A stretch of DNA of 64,000 nucleotides from a bacterium (lineage in GTDB: Bacteria; Myxococcota_A; UBA9160; SZUA-336): contig JAAELY010000118.1 of assembly GCA_024226335.1 (NCBI GenBank), forward strand, positions 87,546 to 151,545, in the 5' to 3' direction. This document shows, piece by piece, positions 54,807 to 63,332 of the stretch. How positions within the stretch are numbered: the stretch's first letter is position 1; each line of letters opens with the position of its first letter. The position numbers and the translations under genes were made by a program. The notes below the pieces were generated by a model. The model saw nothing but the letters and a program-made list of their open reading frames with translations. It did no database searches and had not been told where the DNA came from.

Positions 54807-55429
54807 TCCTCGATCTACACAACCACTCGATCAAGTCAGACGATGGGCGGGCGAAGGTCGAGAACTACTGTCAGTGGATTCGCAAGCGCGAACTGCCGAT
54901 CGATGGTTTCGCGCTCACCGAACACCGCCTATTCGACGACGAGGCCGACTACCGCAAGCTCGAAGACGAGTTCGGCGTAGCCATCCTGAAGGGCAGCGAA
55001 GTCGAGACCGACTACGGGCACGTACTGGTTTTTGGGGTCAACGAAGATCTGCTCGCTGCATTCGATTTCTCGAGAGTGGATCTACCGCTATCGCTCGTGC
55101 TCGAATCGGCGCAGCGCTGTGGCGCGGTCGCGGTGCCCTGTCATCCGGGCAGAACGCGCGTGGGTCTGTGCGCTCACATAGAAGAGCACGGACCGGTAGA
55201 CGGGGTGAAGATCATCGAGACCCTCAACGGCGGAAGCCGCGAGCGCGAGGACCAGCAGGCGATGGAGCTGGCCCAGTGCTATGACTACGGGGGAATCGGG
55301 GGAAGCGACGCGCACATCGTCAGCCACGTAGGCCGTTGTGCGACCCGCTTCGCGAACGAGATCCGAAACGAGCAGGATCTGGTGGGTGCGCTGCGCAGCG
55401 GCGATTTCGAGGCGGTGTCGTGGAAGTAG
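54803..55429 (+). CDS. PHP-domain metal-dependent phosphoesterase-like protein
   Basis: A 208-residue PHP protein. All metal ligands are visible: DLHNHSIKSDD (His-x-His), FALTEHRLF, LKGSEVETDYGHVLVFG, VPCHPGR and GGSDAHIVSHVG. It should hydrolyse a phosphate ester or related bond with two or three metal ions. It is translationally coupled on both sides within an otherwise CoA-related operon (4-nt and 10-nt overlaps), which suggests a role in that pathway. What phosphate compound it acts on is unknown. Confidence 0.85.
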   Translation: MILDLHNHSIKSDDGRAKVENYCQWIRKRELPIDGFALTEHRLFDDEADYRKLEDEFGVAILKGSEVETDYGHVLVFGVNEDLLAAFDFSRVDLPLSLVLESAQRCGAVAVPCHPGRTRVGLCAHIEEHGPVDGVKIIETLNGGSREREDQQAMELAQCYDYGGIGGSDAHIVSHVGRCATRFANEIRNEQDLVGALRSGDFEAVSWK

Positions 55430-55869
55430 ATGTAAAGGCGCTGAAGCGCGACTGGGCCGGAATCGAGTTCGACGTGGTCGAGGTCGAGGGTAAAACCCAG
55501 GACTTTCTGGACTTCGCAGAAGCGTGTGGCGAGACGGAATCCCGCTTCGTGGATCCGGAGGATGCCGATTTCCAGGCGCCTTCGACTTTCACATCCCGTT
55601 TCGTGGGACGGCGCATGTTTCCCGACCGTTTCCCCAAGATCGGGGACGGTTTTGGATTCGATGCGGGAAAGTGCGTATTCGCGCACGCGCCGTTCCGGCC
55701 GGGAGACGTCCTGACCGCGTCGAGCAAGATCCACGACATCTACGAGAAGACGGGGCGCTCTGGACCCATGGTCTTCATCGTGCACCGCATGGAGTTCGTG
55801 AATCAGACTGGGGTGCTCGTTTCGGTGGTCGACTGGCGCATGGTGCAACAACCGGAGCGGAAGCGATGA
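55420..55869 (+). CDS. MaoC/FAS1-like dehydratase subunit, non-catalytic type
   Basis: A 149-residue single hot-dog protein. It starts at GTG 55420, inside the end of the PHP gene. It resembles the N-terminal domain of two-domain MaoC hydratases (FLDFAEACGETESRFVDPED, FGFDAGKCVFAHAPFRPGDV, IYEKTGRSGPMVFIVHRMEF). The D-x4-H pair of catalytic hydratases is absent. It overlaps the next MaoC gene by four bases, and the two proteins likely pair. Confidence 0.8.
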   Translation: MEVDVKALKRDWAGIEFDVVEVEGKTQDFLDFAEACGETESRFVDPEDADFQAPSTFTSRFVGRRMFPDRFPKIGDGFGFDAGKCVFAHAPFRPGDVLTASSKIHDIYEKTGRSGPMVFIVHRMEFVNQTGVLVSVVDWRMVQQPERKR

Positions 55870-56276
55870 GTCAGTCACGCAGTTTCGATCAGGTGGAGTT
55901 CGGAGAAGAACTCGAAGAGATCGTTCCCGATGTCAGTCTGGCGACGGTCCAGCGCTTTACGCGCATGGCCAAGATGGACTTCGCGCGTTTCAACGATCAC
56001 GAGCAGGCGAAGAAGGAAGGTCTGCCGGGCGCGATCGTTCCCGGGATCATGAGCCAGGGCCTGTTGGCGGCGCTGATTCACCGCTGGGCGCCCGGTTCGA
56101 AAATTTCGAGGATCGATACGGTCTTCCGCGCCACGGTACTCGTGGACTCGCAACCCCGGTGTCGCGGAGTCGTGACCGATAGGGACGAAGAATCCAAAAC
56201 CGTCGAGATCGATCTGACGATCGTCAATGAAGCCGACGAAACCCGTGTCATGGGCACGGCGAGCGTCGAGTTCTAG
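55866..56276 (+). CDS. MaoC-family dehydratase subunit with altered catalytic motif
   Basis: A 136-residue hot-dog protein (ATG 55866). The hydratase motif reads MDFARFNDHEQAKKEGLPGA and then IVPGIMSQGLLAALI. The Asp-Phe is kept, but the His expected four or five residues later is Phe or Asn. It probably forms a heterodimer with the preceding protein, like ChsH1/ChsH2-type or FAS1-type pairs. Whether the pair is active is unclear. Confidence 0.8.
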   Translation: MSQSRSFDQVEFGEELEEIVPDVSLATVQRFTRMAKMDFARFNDHEQAKKEGLPGAIVPGIMSQGLLAALIHRWAPGSKISRIDTVFRATVLVDSQPRCRGVVTDRDEESKTVEIDLTIVNEADETRVMGTASVEF

Positions 56277-56284
56277 GATTCGAA

Positions 56285-57046
56285 GTGGCAGGGCTGGTTG
56301 ACGGAAAAGTCGCGCTCGTTACCGGTGCCGGATCTGGAATAGGCCTGGCCTGTGCGCGTCTTTTCGCGTGCGAAGGCGCTCGGGTCATCGTGTCCGACCT
56401 GGACGAGGCCAGTGGGGAAGCCGCGGCCGAAGCGATTTGCACGGATGGTGGTGAGGCGAAGTTCGTGCGCTGTGACGTCCGCGACGAGGCTCAGGTCGAA
56501 CAGTTGATTCGCGCTGCGAGCGATACCTACGGTCGGCTCGACTGTGCCCACAACAACGCGGGTGGCCCCGCTGGCGGTGGACCCGTACACGCCCTGAGCC
56601 TCGAAGACTGGAATCAGACGCTCGCTCTCAATCTGAGCGGCGTCTTCTTGTGCATGAAGCACGAGATCCAGGTCATGCAGGCGCAGGGTGGCGGTTCGAT
56701 CGTCAATACGGCGTCGGGGGCGGGCGTGGTTGCGACTCCGTTTCTGGCCCACTATTCCGCCGCGAAACACGGCGTGCTCGGTCTGACCAAGACGGCCGCG
56801 CGCGAGAACGCACAGACTAATGTGCGCATCAACGCAGTCCTGCCCGGCAGCATCGATACGCCCGCGCTGCGCGCCTGGATGGACCAGGGTCCCGAAGTCG
56901 CCAAGGGCATCTTGCGCAGTCAGCCGGGCGGTCGGCTTGGCCTGCCCGAAGAGATCGCCGAAGCGGTCGTGTGGCTCAGTTCGGACCGCGCTTCGTTCGT
57001 TCACGGTGAATCGATGATGGTCGATGGTGGCGCGATCTCTCGTTAG
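56285..57046 (+). CDS. Short-chain dehydrogenase/reductase
   Basis: A 253-residue classical SDR with NAD preference. It starts at GTG 56285. Motifs are ALVTGAGSGIGLACARLFAC, VIVSDLDEAS (Asp at the end of strand 2, an NAD-type residue), NNAGGPAGGGPV, SIVNTASGAGVVATP, YSAAKHGVLGLTK (Tyr-x-x-x-Lys) and the C-terminal SMMVDGGAISR. It is probably a hydroxyacyl-CoA or hydroxysteroid dehydrogenase of the preceding operon. It is the last plus-strand gene before the opposing CoA-transferase. Confidence 0.9.
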   Translation: MAGLVDGKVALVTGAGSGIGLACARLFACEGARVIVSDLDEASGEAAAEAICTDGGEAKFVRCDVRDEAQVEQLIRAASDTYGRLDCAHNNAGGPAGGGPVHALSLEDWNQTLALNLSGVFLCMKHEIQVMQAQGGGSIVNTASGAGVVATPFLAHYSAAKHGVLGLTKTAARENAQTNVRINAVLPGSIDTPALRAWMDQGPEVAKGILRSQPGGRLGLPEEIAEAVVWLSSDRASFVHGESMMVDGGAISR

Positions 57047-57091
57047 TCGAGGCGGTCGGAACTTTCCGGCCAGGCAGAATTCAAAGACGGA

Positions 57092-58270
57092 CTAAGCCTG
57101 GAGCACGACTCTTGCTTCGATCAGACGCTTGATTTCTGCTTCGCTGTAACCGACTTCCGCCATGATCTCGCTGGTGTGTTCTCCGGGTTTTGCGGGGGGG
57201 CCAGAGATCTGTCCATCGGTCCGGCTGAAGCGGGGTGCAGGTCGCGGTTGCGCGGCACCTGCGACCTCGACGAAGGTTCCGCGCGCGCGATTGTGTGGGT
57301 GCTCGCGCGCTTCGGCGATCGAGAGCACGGGCGCAAAGCACACATCGCTGCCTTCCATGCGTTCGCACCATTCGTCTCGCGTACGGGTCTTGAAGATCTC
57401 GACAAAGCGCTTCTTGAGTTCGGGCCAGTGCGATTGATCCATCTGTTCGGGCAGGTCCTGATCGGTGAGTTCGAGTCGTTCCAGCAACTCCGCGTAAAAC
57501 TGCGGTTCGATCGAGCCGATCGACACGAACTTTCCGTCGCGGGTCTCGTACACGTCGTAGAAGTGCGCACCCCCATCGAGCAGGTTCGTGCCCCGTTCTT
57601 CGTTCCAGAAGCCCGTCTGCTGGGTTGCGTGGAAGATCGTCATCAGGGCGGCCGCCCCGTCGACCATCGCTGCGTCGACCACCTGTCCCTTGCCAGAGCG
57701 TTCGCGTTCGAGCAATGCGCAGACCATGCCCCAGGCCAGGATCAGACCTCCGCCTCCGAAGTCCCCGACCAGGTTCAGCGGAGGTGTCGGGGGCTGGCCT
57801 CTTCGGCCGATTGGCTCGAGTGCCCCGGCCAGGGCGATGTAGTTGATGTCGTGACCGGCGGCCTGAGCGAGTGGACCGTCCTGGCCAAATCCGGTCATGC
57901 GTCCAAATACCAGCCGTTCATTGCGCGCCATACACACCTCCGGTCCTAACCCCAGGCGCTCCATCACACCCGGTCGGAAGCCCTCGGTGAGTCCGTCCGC
58001 GCTATCGACGAGGCGCAGAATCAACTCGACGCCCTCCGGCTGTTTGAGATCCGCGGCGATGCAACGGCGCCCGCGACTCAAGAGATCAAAGGCCGATCCG
58101 CCGCCGCCAAACATGCCTTCCACGGGCTTGGCCACGCGAATCACGTCGGCGCCCATGTCCGCGAGCATCATGGCCGCGAACGGTCCCGGTCCTATTCCCG
58201 CAATCTCGATGATCTTCAATCCGCTCAGTGGGCCCACGGTCACCTCGTGAAAATGATCTGACTCGTGCAT
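57092..58270 (-). CDS. CaiB/BaiF CoA-transferase family, AMACR-like
   Basis: A 392-residue family III protein. It starts at ATG 58270 with GAGGTG seven bases upstream. LKIIEIAGIGPGPFAAMMLADMG is the family start. GHDINYIALAGALEPIGRRG and LVGDFGGGGLILAWGM match alpha-methylacyl-CoA racemase, including the His-Asp catalytic pair. Racemases of this type invert the C25 methyl of sterol side-chain acyl-CoAs (a known role of Amacr/Mcr). It is divergent from the amidohydrolase gene. A CoA-transferase role cannot be excluded. Confidence 0.88.
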   Translation of the reverse strand: MHESDHFHEVTVGPLSGLKIIEIAGIGPGPFAAMMLADMGADVIRVAKPVEGMFGGGGSAFDLLSRGRRCIAADLKQPEGVELILRLVDSADGLTEGFRPGVMERLGLGPEVCMARNERLVFGRMTGFGQDGPLAQAAGHDINYIALAGALEPIGRRGQPPTPPLNLVGDFGGGGLILAWGMVCALLERERSGKGQVVDAAMVDGAAALMTIFHATQQTGFWNEERGTNLLDGGAHFYDVYETRDGKFVSIGSIEPQFYAELLERLELTDQDLPEQMDQSHWPELKKRFVEIFKTRTRDEWCERMEGSDVCFAPVLSIAEAREHPHNRARGTFVEVAGAAQPRPAPRFSRTDGQISGPPAKPGEHTSEIMAEVGYSEAEIKRLIEARVVLQA

Positions 58271-58311
58271 GATGCCACCTCGCTCGTGCGAAGTGTGTGA
58301 AGGAGTTCGGA

Positions 58312-59184
58312 ATGACCATGCCCGAAGGCATCGGGATCATCGATCTGATGCTCAGCATCCCGACCGACGATACCCGCAGCTGGTACGAGTTCATGCGACC
58401 GCTGCTGCGAGACAAAGAATCTCTGCAGATGTTCGAGATGCCAGCGGAGTACATGTTCAAGAACATCCCGAACTACGAACCGGGTGCGGATTTTGTCGGG
58501 CTCGTACTCCAGGAGATGGACAAGTACGGCATCGAACGCGCGATGATCGATATCGGCTCGGAGGCCGAGATCGTGCAGCGTGCGCTGAGCGAGCATCCAG
58601 AGCGCTTCTTTGGCAGCTACGAGGTCAACCCGAACAACGGCATGGAAGAGGTCGCCAAGCTGGTGGCGTTGCACGAGCGCTACGGAATCAAGGCCGTGAC
58701 TGCATTTCCCGCGGGACTGTGTCCACAGGTTCCGATCAACGACAAGAAGTTCTATCCGATCTACGCCAAGTGCGTGGAACTCGATGTTCCCATCTGCGTC
58801 TGTGCGGGCGTGCCGGGGCCGCGTCTACCCATGGGGCCGCAGAAGGTCGAACAGATCGATGAAGTCTGCTGGTTCTTTCCCGAGCTGAAATTCGTCATGC
58901 GCCACGGTGCGGAACCCTGGACTGAACTGGCGATCAAGTTGATGCTCAAGTGGCCCAATCTCTACTATATGACGAGCGCCTTCGCGCCCAGGTACTACCC
59001 CAAGGACATCATCCAGTATGCGAACACGCGCGGTGCCGACAAGATCTTGTACGCGGGCTATTTCCCCATGGGTCTGACCCTGGAACGCATCTTCCAGGAG
59101 ATGCCCGATGTTCCCTTTCGCGATCACGTTTGGCCGAAGTTCCTGCGCGAAAATGCGCAGCGCGTTTTCAAGCTGGACGACTGA
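58312..59184 (+). CDS. Amidohydrolase-fold protein without the usual metal ligands
   Basis: A 290-residue protein of the amidohydrolase-2 type. The start is ATG 58312, after GAAGGAG; GTG 58297 would overlap the ribosome site. The fold segments are visible (ERAMIDIGSEAEIVQRALSE, HPERFFGSYEVNP, FYPIYAKCVELDVPICVCAG, PELKFVMRHGAEPWTELAI). The first metal motif, normally D/H-x-H, reads IDLMLS, and V-H-x-G is CAGVPGPR. The final S-D-x-P is GYFP. Most metal ligands are lost. Such proteins are common in steroid and acyl-CoA gene clusters. The reaction is unknown. Confidence 0.8.
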   Translation: MTMPEGIGIIDLMLSIPTDDTRSWYEFMRPLLRDKESLQMFEMPAEYMFKNIPNYEPGADFVGLVLQEMDKYGIERAMIDIGSEAEIVQRALSEHPERFFGSYEVNPNNGMEEVAKLVALHERYGIKAVTAFPAGLCPQVPINDKKFYPIYAKCVELDVPICVCAGVPGPRLPMGPQKVEQIDEVCWFFPELKFVMRHGAEPWTELAIKLMLKWPNLYYMTSAFAPRYYPKDIIQYANTRGADKILYAGYFPMGLTLERIFQEMPDVPFRDHVWPKFLRENAQRVFKLDD

Positions 59185-59194
59185 GCGGAAGCCG

Positions 59195-59854
59195 ATGAGC
59201 GATCCAACTCCCAGATCTCCGCGCTATTCCTTCCCGGCCCCATCCGAACTCGTCGACCTCGGGGCCGCATTGCGAGGGATGCTCGACACCATGCTCTGGG
59301 TCGACGAAGAGAGCCCCGGAGTTCTCGAAGACCTTCGGGCGGCAACCCGAGCCATCGAAGCCGATACGCAGCGCCTGGATCGCCATCGAGTGAAAGGCGA
59401 GGGGCTTCGGCTGGGAATACCGGAGGAGTCCGGCACGGGACGGCGTTATTACGTCCAGGGACCCATGATCGGAACCCACCATCCGATGTGTCCGGAATTC
59501 GAGATCGCCCTCGAAGGAGACGTGACGCGCGGCCGGCTGAGTTTCGGACCCGCCTTTGAGGGACCTCCGGGCTGCGTGCACGGCGGTTTCGTCGCCTTTT
59601 TCTTCGACGAGATCCTGGGTTTCCACAATCTGGCGACCGGGACCCGCGGCATGACCGGCGCCCTCGATCTGAAGTACCGGCGGCCAACGCCGCTCGACAC
59701 GGAGCTCGAGTTCCAGGTCCGCACTGCACTCGCCCAGGGGCGCAAGGTGCGCGTGATCGGGGAGCTGAGCGGCCCGGACGGGGTGACCGCACAGGCCGAG
59801 GGCCTGTTCATCGAGCCCGCCCAGGGTTTCCACGACCATGTCATGAAGCGCTGA
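59195..59854 (+). CDS. PaaI-type hot-dog thioesterase
   Basis: A 219-residue protein. The start is ATG 59195, 11 bases after the amidohydrolase stop. The C-terminal half is a PaaI/4HBT hot-dog domain with PPGCVHGGFVAFFFDEILGF and ALDLKYRRPTPLDTELEFQV. The first 90 residues are an extra helical part (LVDLGAALRGMLDTMLWVDE). It should hydrolyse an acyl-CoA or aryl-CoA, possibly recycling CoA when the pathway stalls. The catalytic region His-Gly-Gly and Asp/Glu are present. Confidence 0.87.
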   Translation: MSDPTPRSPRYSFPAPSELVDLGAALRGMLDTMLWVDEESPGVLEDLRAATRAIEADTQRLDRHRVKGEGLRLGIPEESGTGRRYYVQGPMIGTHHPMCPEFEIALEGDVTRGRLSFGPAFEGPPGCVHGGFVAFFFDEILGFHNLATGTRGMTGALDLKYRRPTPLDTELEFQVRTALAQGRKVRVIGELSGPDGVTAQAEGLFIEPAQGFHDHVMKR

Positions 59855-59916
59855 GCCCAGCTGGCCCCCTGACCCTACTGGACTTCCCCGGCAGCCCGCG
59901 CCATACTGCGAAAAAC

Positions 59917-59930
59917 TGAAACGTGTTTCA
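59917..59930. promoter_or_regulatory. KstR-like operator TGAAACGTGTTTCA
   Basis: A 14-bp near-perfect palindrome 47 bases before the acyl-CoA dehydrogenase ATG. It fits the published KstR consensus TnnAACnnGTTnnA at all eight fixed positions. KstR is the TetR-type repressor of cholesterol catabolism in Actinobacteria. The T-rich stretch after it may belong to the promoter. The match is by eye; binding is not shown. Confidence 0.55.
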
Positions 59931-59977
59931 TTTTCGTTTCTCAAACCCCGTTTTCTTGCCTCAATTTCGGGTTTCGG

Positions 59978-61159
59978 ATGTTCATCGACTTCACCCCCGA
60001 CCAGAAGAAACTCCGACTCGAGCTACGCGAGTACTATCGGAAGCTGTTTACGCCCGATCTGCGCCGTCGGCTCGACGAGGAATGGGATCAACTCGGGGGA
60101 CCGGCGTTTCGCGAGGCCGTCGGGCGCATGGGCAAGGACGGCTGGTTGGTGATCGGCTGGCCCGAGGAGCACGGCGGCCAGGGTCGCGGGCACCTCGAGC
60201 AGTTCATCTTCTGGGATGAGACCTACCGCGCGCGTGCGCCGCTGCCCTTGATCACGGTCAATACCGTGGGCCCCATGGTGATGCAGCACGGAACGCAGGC
60301 CCAAAAGGATCTCCTGCTGCCCAAGATTCGCGATGGGGAGCTGATGATCGGCATCGGCTACACCGAGCCGAGTGCCGGCACCGACCTCGCTTCGCTGCGC
60401 ACGACCGCGGTACGCGATGGCGATGAGTGGTTGATCAACGGGCAGAAGATCTACACGACTCACGCACAGGACGCGGACTACATCTGGCTGGCGGCTCGGA
60501 CCGACCCCGAAGCGCGCAAGCACGCGGGAATTTCGATCATCCTGGTGCCGACCGACGTGCCTGGTTTTTCGTGCACGCCGATCCAGACAGTGGGCGGAGA
60601 ACGCACGAACGCAACCTATTACGAGAATGTGCGCGTGCCCGTCGAGAACCTGATCGGCCCCGAGAACGGCGGATGGGGATTGATCACGGGCCAGCTCAAT
60701 CTCGAGCGCATCACCCTCGCAATGCCCGGTTCCGCGGACCGACTGCTGGAGGAGGTCTGGGCCTGGGCAGCGAACACGCAGGCGCCCGAAGGCGGTCGCA
60801 TGATCGACCAGGCCTGGGTGCAGACGAATCTGGCGCGCGTGTACGCGAAGCTGGACGCACTCAAGCTCTTGAACTGGCGTTCGGCCTGGTCCATCGACAA
60901 CGGCTCACCGGCGATGGCCGATGCATCGGCGGTCAAGGTGCTGGGCACGGAAATGATCATCGAGGTCTACAGGCTCCTGCTCGAGATCACCGGCGAAGCC
61001 GGTCTGGTGCGGCGTTCCCAGACGGGAGCCCTGTTCGGCGGTCTGCTCGAATCGGCCTATCGCCTGGCCATGGTCAATACATTCGGCGGCGGCGTGAACG
61101 AAGTCATGCGCGACATCATCGCGATGGCGGGGCTCGGTCTGCCCCGGGCGCGCCGCTGA
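59978..61159 (+). CDS. Acyl-CoA dehydrogenase, FadE29-like
   Basis: A 393-residue flavin-dependent acyl-CoA dehydrogenase. Family segments are MFIDFTPDQKKLRLELREYY, GWPEEHGGQGRGHLEQFIFW, IGIGYTEPSAGTDLASLRTT, WLINGQKIYTTHAQDADYIW, and NVRVPVENLIGPENGGW with QLNLERITLAMPGSADRL. From memory, the start and the IGYTEPSAGTDLASLRTTAV block resemble mycobacterial FadE29. FadE29 works as an alpha2-beta2 complex with FadE28, the partner type encoded at 62.2 kb. It is the first gene of the igr-like operon. Confidence 0.9.
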   Translation: MFIDFTPDQKKLRLELREYYRKLFTPDLRRRLDEEWDQLGGPAFREAVGRMGKDGWLVIGWPEEHGGQGRGHLEQFIFWDETYRARAPLPLITVNTVGPMVMQHGTQAQKDLLLPKIRDGELMIGIGYTEPSAGTDLASLRTTAVRDGDEWLINGQKIYTTHAQDADYIWLAARTDPEARKHAGISIILVPTDVPGFSCTPIQTVGGERTNATYYENVRVPVENLIGPENGGWGLITGQLNLERITLAMPGSADRLLEEVWAWAANTQAPEGGRMIDQAWVQTNLARVYAKLDALKLLNWRSAWSIDNGSPAMADASAVKVLGTEMIIEVYRLLLEITGEAGLVRRSQTGALFGGLLESAYRLAMVNTFGGGVNEVMRDIIAMAGLGLPRARR

Positions 61160-61221
61160 ATCGGACTCCTACGTGAACCTGCGCGGCGCGTCTTCGCCAC
61201 CGTGCACCATCAGAGGATGCA

Positions 61222-62202
61222 ATGCCGCTCACTCCCGAGAAGAAGAAGGAACTCGAAGCCGAGCTTCAGAAGTTCGTAGGCAAGCCGATTGGCCCGCCGG
61301 GTGTGGGGCGGGATCTGGTCAACGAGCCGATGATTCGAGCCTGGTGCGATGCGATGGGCGATACGAACCCCGCCTACCTCGATACCGATGCGGCATCGAA
61401 AACGGTACACGGCGGGATCGTTGCGCCTCCGACGATGCTGGACGCCTGGACCATGGACGGTTTCTCGATGGCCGAAGGCTACGACGAGCCCAGGAACGAG
61501 CAACACCGCTTGCACAAACTGCTCAACGACTACGGCTACAGCGGTGTCGTCGGTACAGATACTGAGCAGAGCTTCTTGCGCTATTTGCGACCGGGCGATC
61601 AGGTTTCGGCCGAAACGATCATCGAGGCGGTTTCCGAGGAGAAGGCCACGGCCCTGGGCATCGGTTATTTCATCACCACGCGCACGATCTTCCGCGACCA
61701 GAACAGCGAAGAGGTTGGCTGGATGACCTTCCGCGTGCTCAAGTTCCTGCCACAGGAACAGGCGCAAGCGCCGCTGGACGAAACTGGCGCGCCGCAGTCG
61801 CCCGGACGCATCCGTCCCCCCATGGGACACGATAATTCCTGGTGGTGGGGTCTGGTGAACGACGGTGTGTTCCCGATCCAGTCGTGCAATTCCTGTGGTG
61901 AGTTGTACTACCCGCCGCGCCCCATGTGTCAGAAGTGCCGGTCCATGGAGATGGGCTGGGTCGAGGCTTCGGGTCGAGGAACGGTTCACACCTACACCGT
62001 GATCCGTCACCCGCAGTTTCCCGGCTATGATTTCCCGATCTGCGCAGCCCTTGTGGAACTCGAAGAAGGGACGCGCATCGTTTCAAACATCGTGGATTGT
62101 GAGTTCGAGGACGTGCACATCGGCATGGCGGTGCAGGGCTTCATTCACGAAGACGACGACGGTTTCAAGCTGCCGTTGTTCCGCCCGGCGAGCGCGTCGT
62201 GA
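61222..62202 (+). CDS. MaoC-DUF35 fusion, ChsH2-like
   Basis: A 326-residue fusion. Residues 1-180 are a MaoC hot-dog domain whose motif reads AMGDTNPAYLDTDAASKTVH, with Tyr in place of the catalytic His. Residues 195-325 are a DUF35 domain: zinc ribbon CNSCGELYYPPRPMCQKC and OB-fold GRGTVHTYTVIRHPQFPG. This order and length match ChsH2 (Rv3542c), in which the MaoC half pairs with ChsH1 for enoyl-CoA hydration and the DUF35 half binds Ltp2. It overlaps the next gene by four bases. Confidence 0.9.
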   Translation: MPLTPEKKKELEAELQKFVGKPIGPPGVGRDLVNEPMIRAWCDAMGDTNPAYLDTDAASKTVHGGIVAPPTMLDAWTMDGFSMAEGYDEPRNEQHRLHKLLNDYGYSGVVGTDTEQSFLRYLRPGDQVSAETIIEAVSEEKATALGIGYFITTRTIFRDQNSEEVGWMTFRVLKFLPQEQAQAPLDETGAPQSPGRIRPPMGHDNSWWWGLVNDGVFPIQSCNSCGELYYPPRPMCQKCRSMEMGWVEASGRGTVHTYTVIRHPQFPGYDFPICAALVELEEGTRIVSNIVDCEFEDVHIGMAVQGFIHEDDDGFKLPLFRPASAS

Positions 62203-63332
62203 ATTTCGATCTGAGCGAAGAGCAGCAGACGATCGCCGAGCTTGCGCGCGAGATCCTGGTCGCGGAAGCGACGCACGAGCGCGTCAAGGAGATCGAGAAG
62301 AGCGAAGCCTGGTTCGACCTCGAGCTCTGGATGAAGCTGGCTGAAGCGAATCTGCTCGGTATCGCCATCCCTGAAAGCTTCGCAGGCATGGGCTTCGGTT
62401 TCGCCGAGATGTGTCCGCTCCTGGAAGAGCTGGGCCGCCAGTTGCCTCCGGTTCCGGCGCTTGCCACGCTTGTGCTCGGCAGCCTGCCACTGGTCGAGTT
62501 CGGAACCGAGGCCCAGCAATCCGAGTATTTGCCCAGGATTGCCTCGGGCGAAGCGATCGCGAGCGCGGCCCTGATCGATGCGGATTCCGGCAGCGCGTCG
62601 ACTCCGGCGACCCGGGCGCGCGCAGACGGCGGCGGTTTCGTACTCGATGGAGGCAAGCGCGGCGTTCCCTGGGGAGATCGTGCCGACGTCATTCTGGTGC
62701 CTGCAAGCACGGATGACGGCGTGCGCGTGTTCCTGCTCGATCCCCATGCCGACGGGGTCGAGGTGACCTGCGATTCCATCTCCACCGGCGAGCCGATGTG
62801 CGATCTGCACCTGCGCGGCGTACGCGTCGCTGCGGAAAGCGTTCTCGGAACGGATGCAGACGGCGTCGGTTTCATCGAGTGGCTGGAAGAGCGGGCTCTG
62901 ATCGCGATCTGCGCGATGCAGGTCGGTGCCTCGGCGCGGGCACTCGAGATCACTTCAGACTACGCCCGCGAACGCGAGCAATTCAATGTGCCGATCGGTT
63001 CATTCCAGGCCGTGCAGCATCGCGCCGCCGATGCCTTCATCGACCTGGAAGCCATGCGCTGGACCATGTGGCACGCGGCCTGGCGAATTTCTCAGGGCCT
63101 GCCTGCGCGGCGCGAAGCATGGGTCGCAAAGTTCTGGTCGGCCGAAGCGGGTTCGCGAATCGCGAATAGCTCGCTGCATCTACACGCCGGACTCGGCTCC
63201 GACGTGGACTATCCGATTCAACGCTATTTCCTCTGGTCCAAAGCTCTCGAGCTGAACCTGGGCGGCGCCACACGTCAGCTGGCGCGCCTGGGTCGCGACA
63301 TGGCGAGGACCGGTCCACAGGAGCAGGTATGA
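62199..63332 (+). CDS. Acyl-CoA dehydrogenase, FadE28-like
   Basis: A 377-residue acyl-CoA dehydrogenase, starting at GTG 62199. It is shorter and more divergent than the 60.0-kb gene: the N-domain is MNFDLSEEQQTIAELAREIL, the middle beta domain is weakly conserved (SGSASTPATRARADGGGFVL), and the C-domain has YAREREQFNVPIGSFQAVQH, RRAADAF-like helix and HLHAGLGSDVDYPIQRYF. No E-x-R-type base is evident, as in the FadE28-type partner. It is likely the second subunit of a heteromeric dehydrogenase. Confidence 0.88.
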   Translation: MNFDLSEEQQTIAELAREILVAEATHERVKEIEKSEAWFDLELWMKLAEANLLGIAIPESFAGMGFGFAEMCPLLEELGRQLPPVPALATLVLGSLPLVEFGTEAQQSEYLPRIASGEAIASAALIDADSGSASTPATRARADGGGFVLDGGKRGVPWGDRADVILVPASTDDGVRVFLLDPHADGVEVTCDSISTGEPMCDLHLRGVRVAAESVLGTDADGVGFIEWLEERALIAICAMQVGASARALEITSDYAREREQFNVPIGSFQAVQHRAADAFIDLEAMRWTMWHAAWRISQGLPARREAWVAKFWSAEAGSRIANSSLHLHAGLGSDVDYPIQRYFLWSKALELNLGGATRQLARLGRDMARTGPQEQV

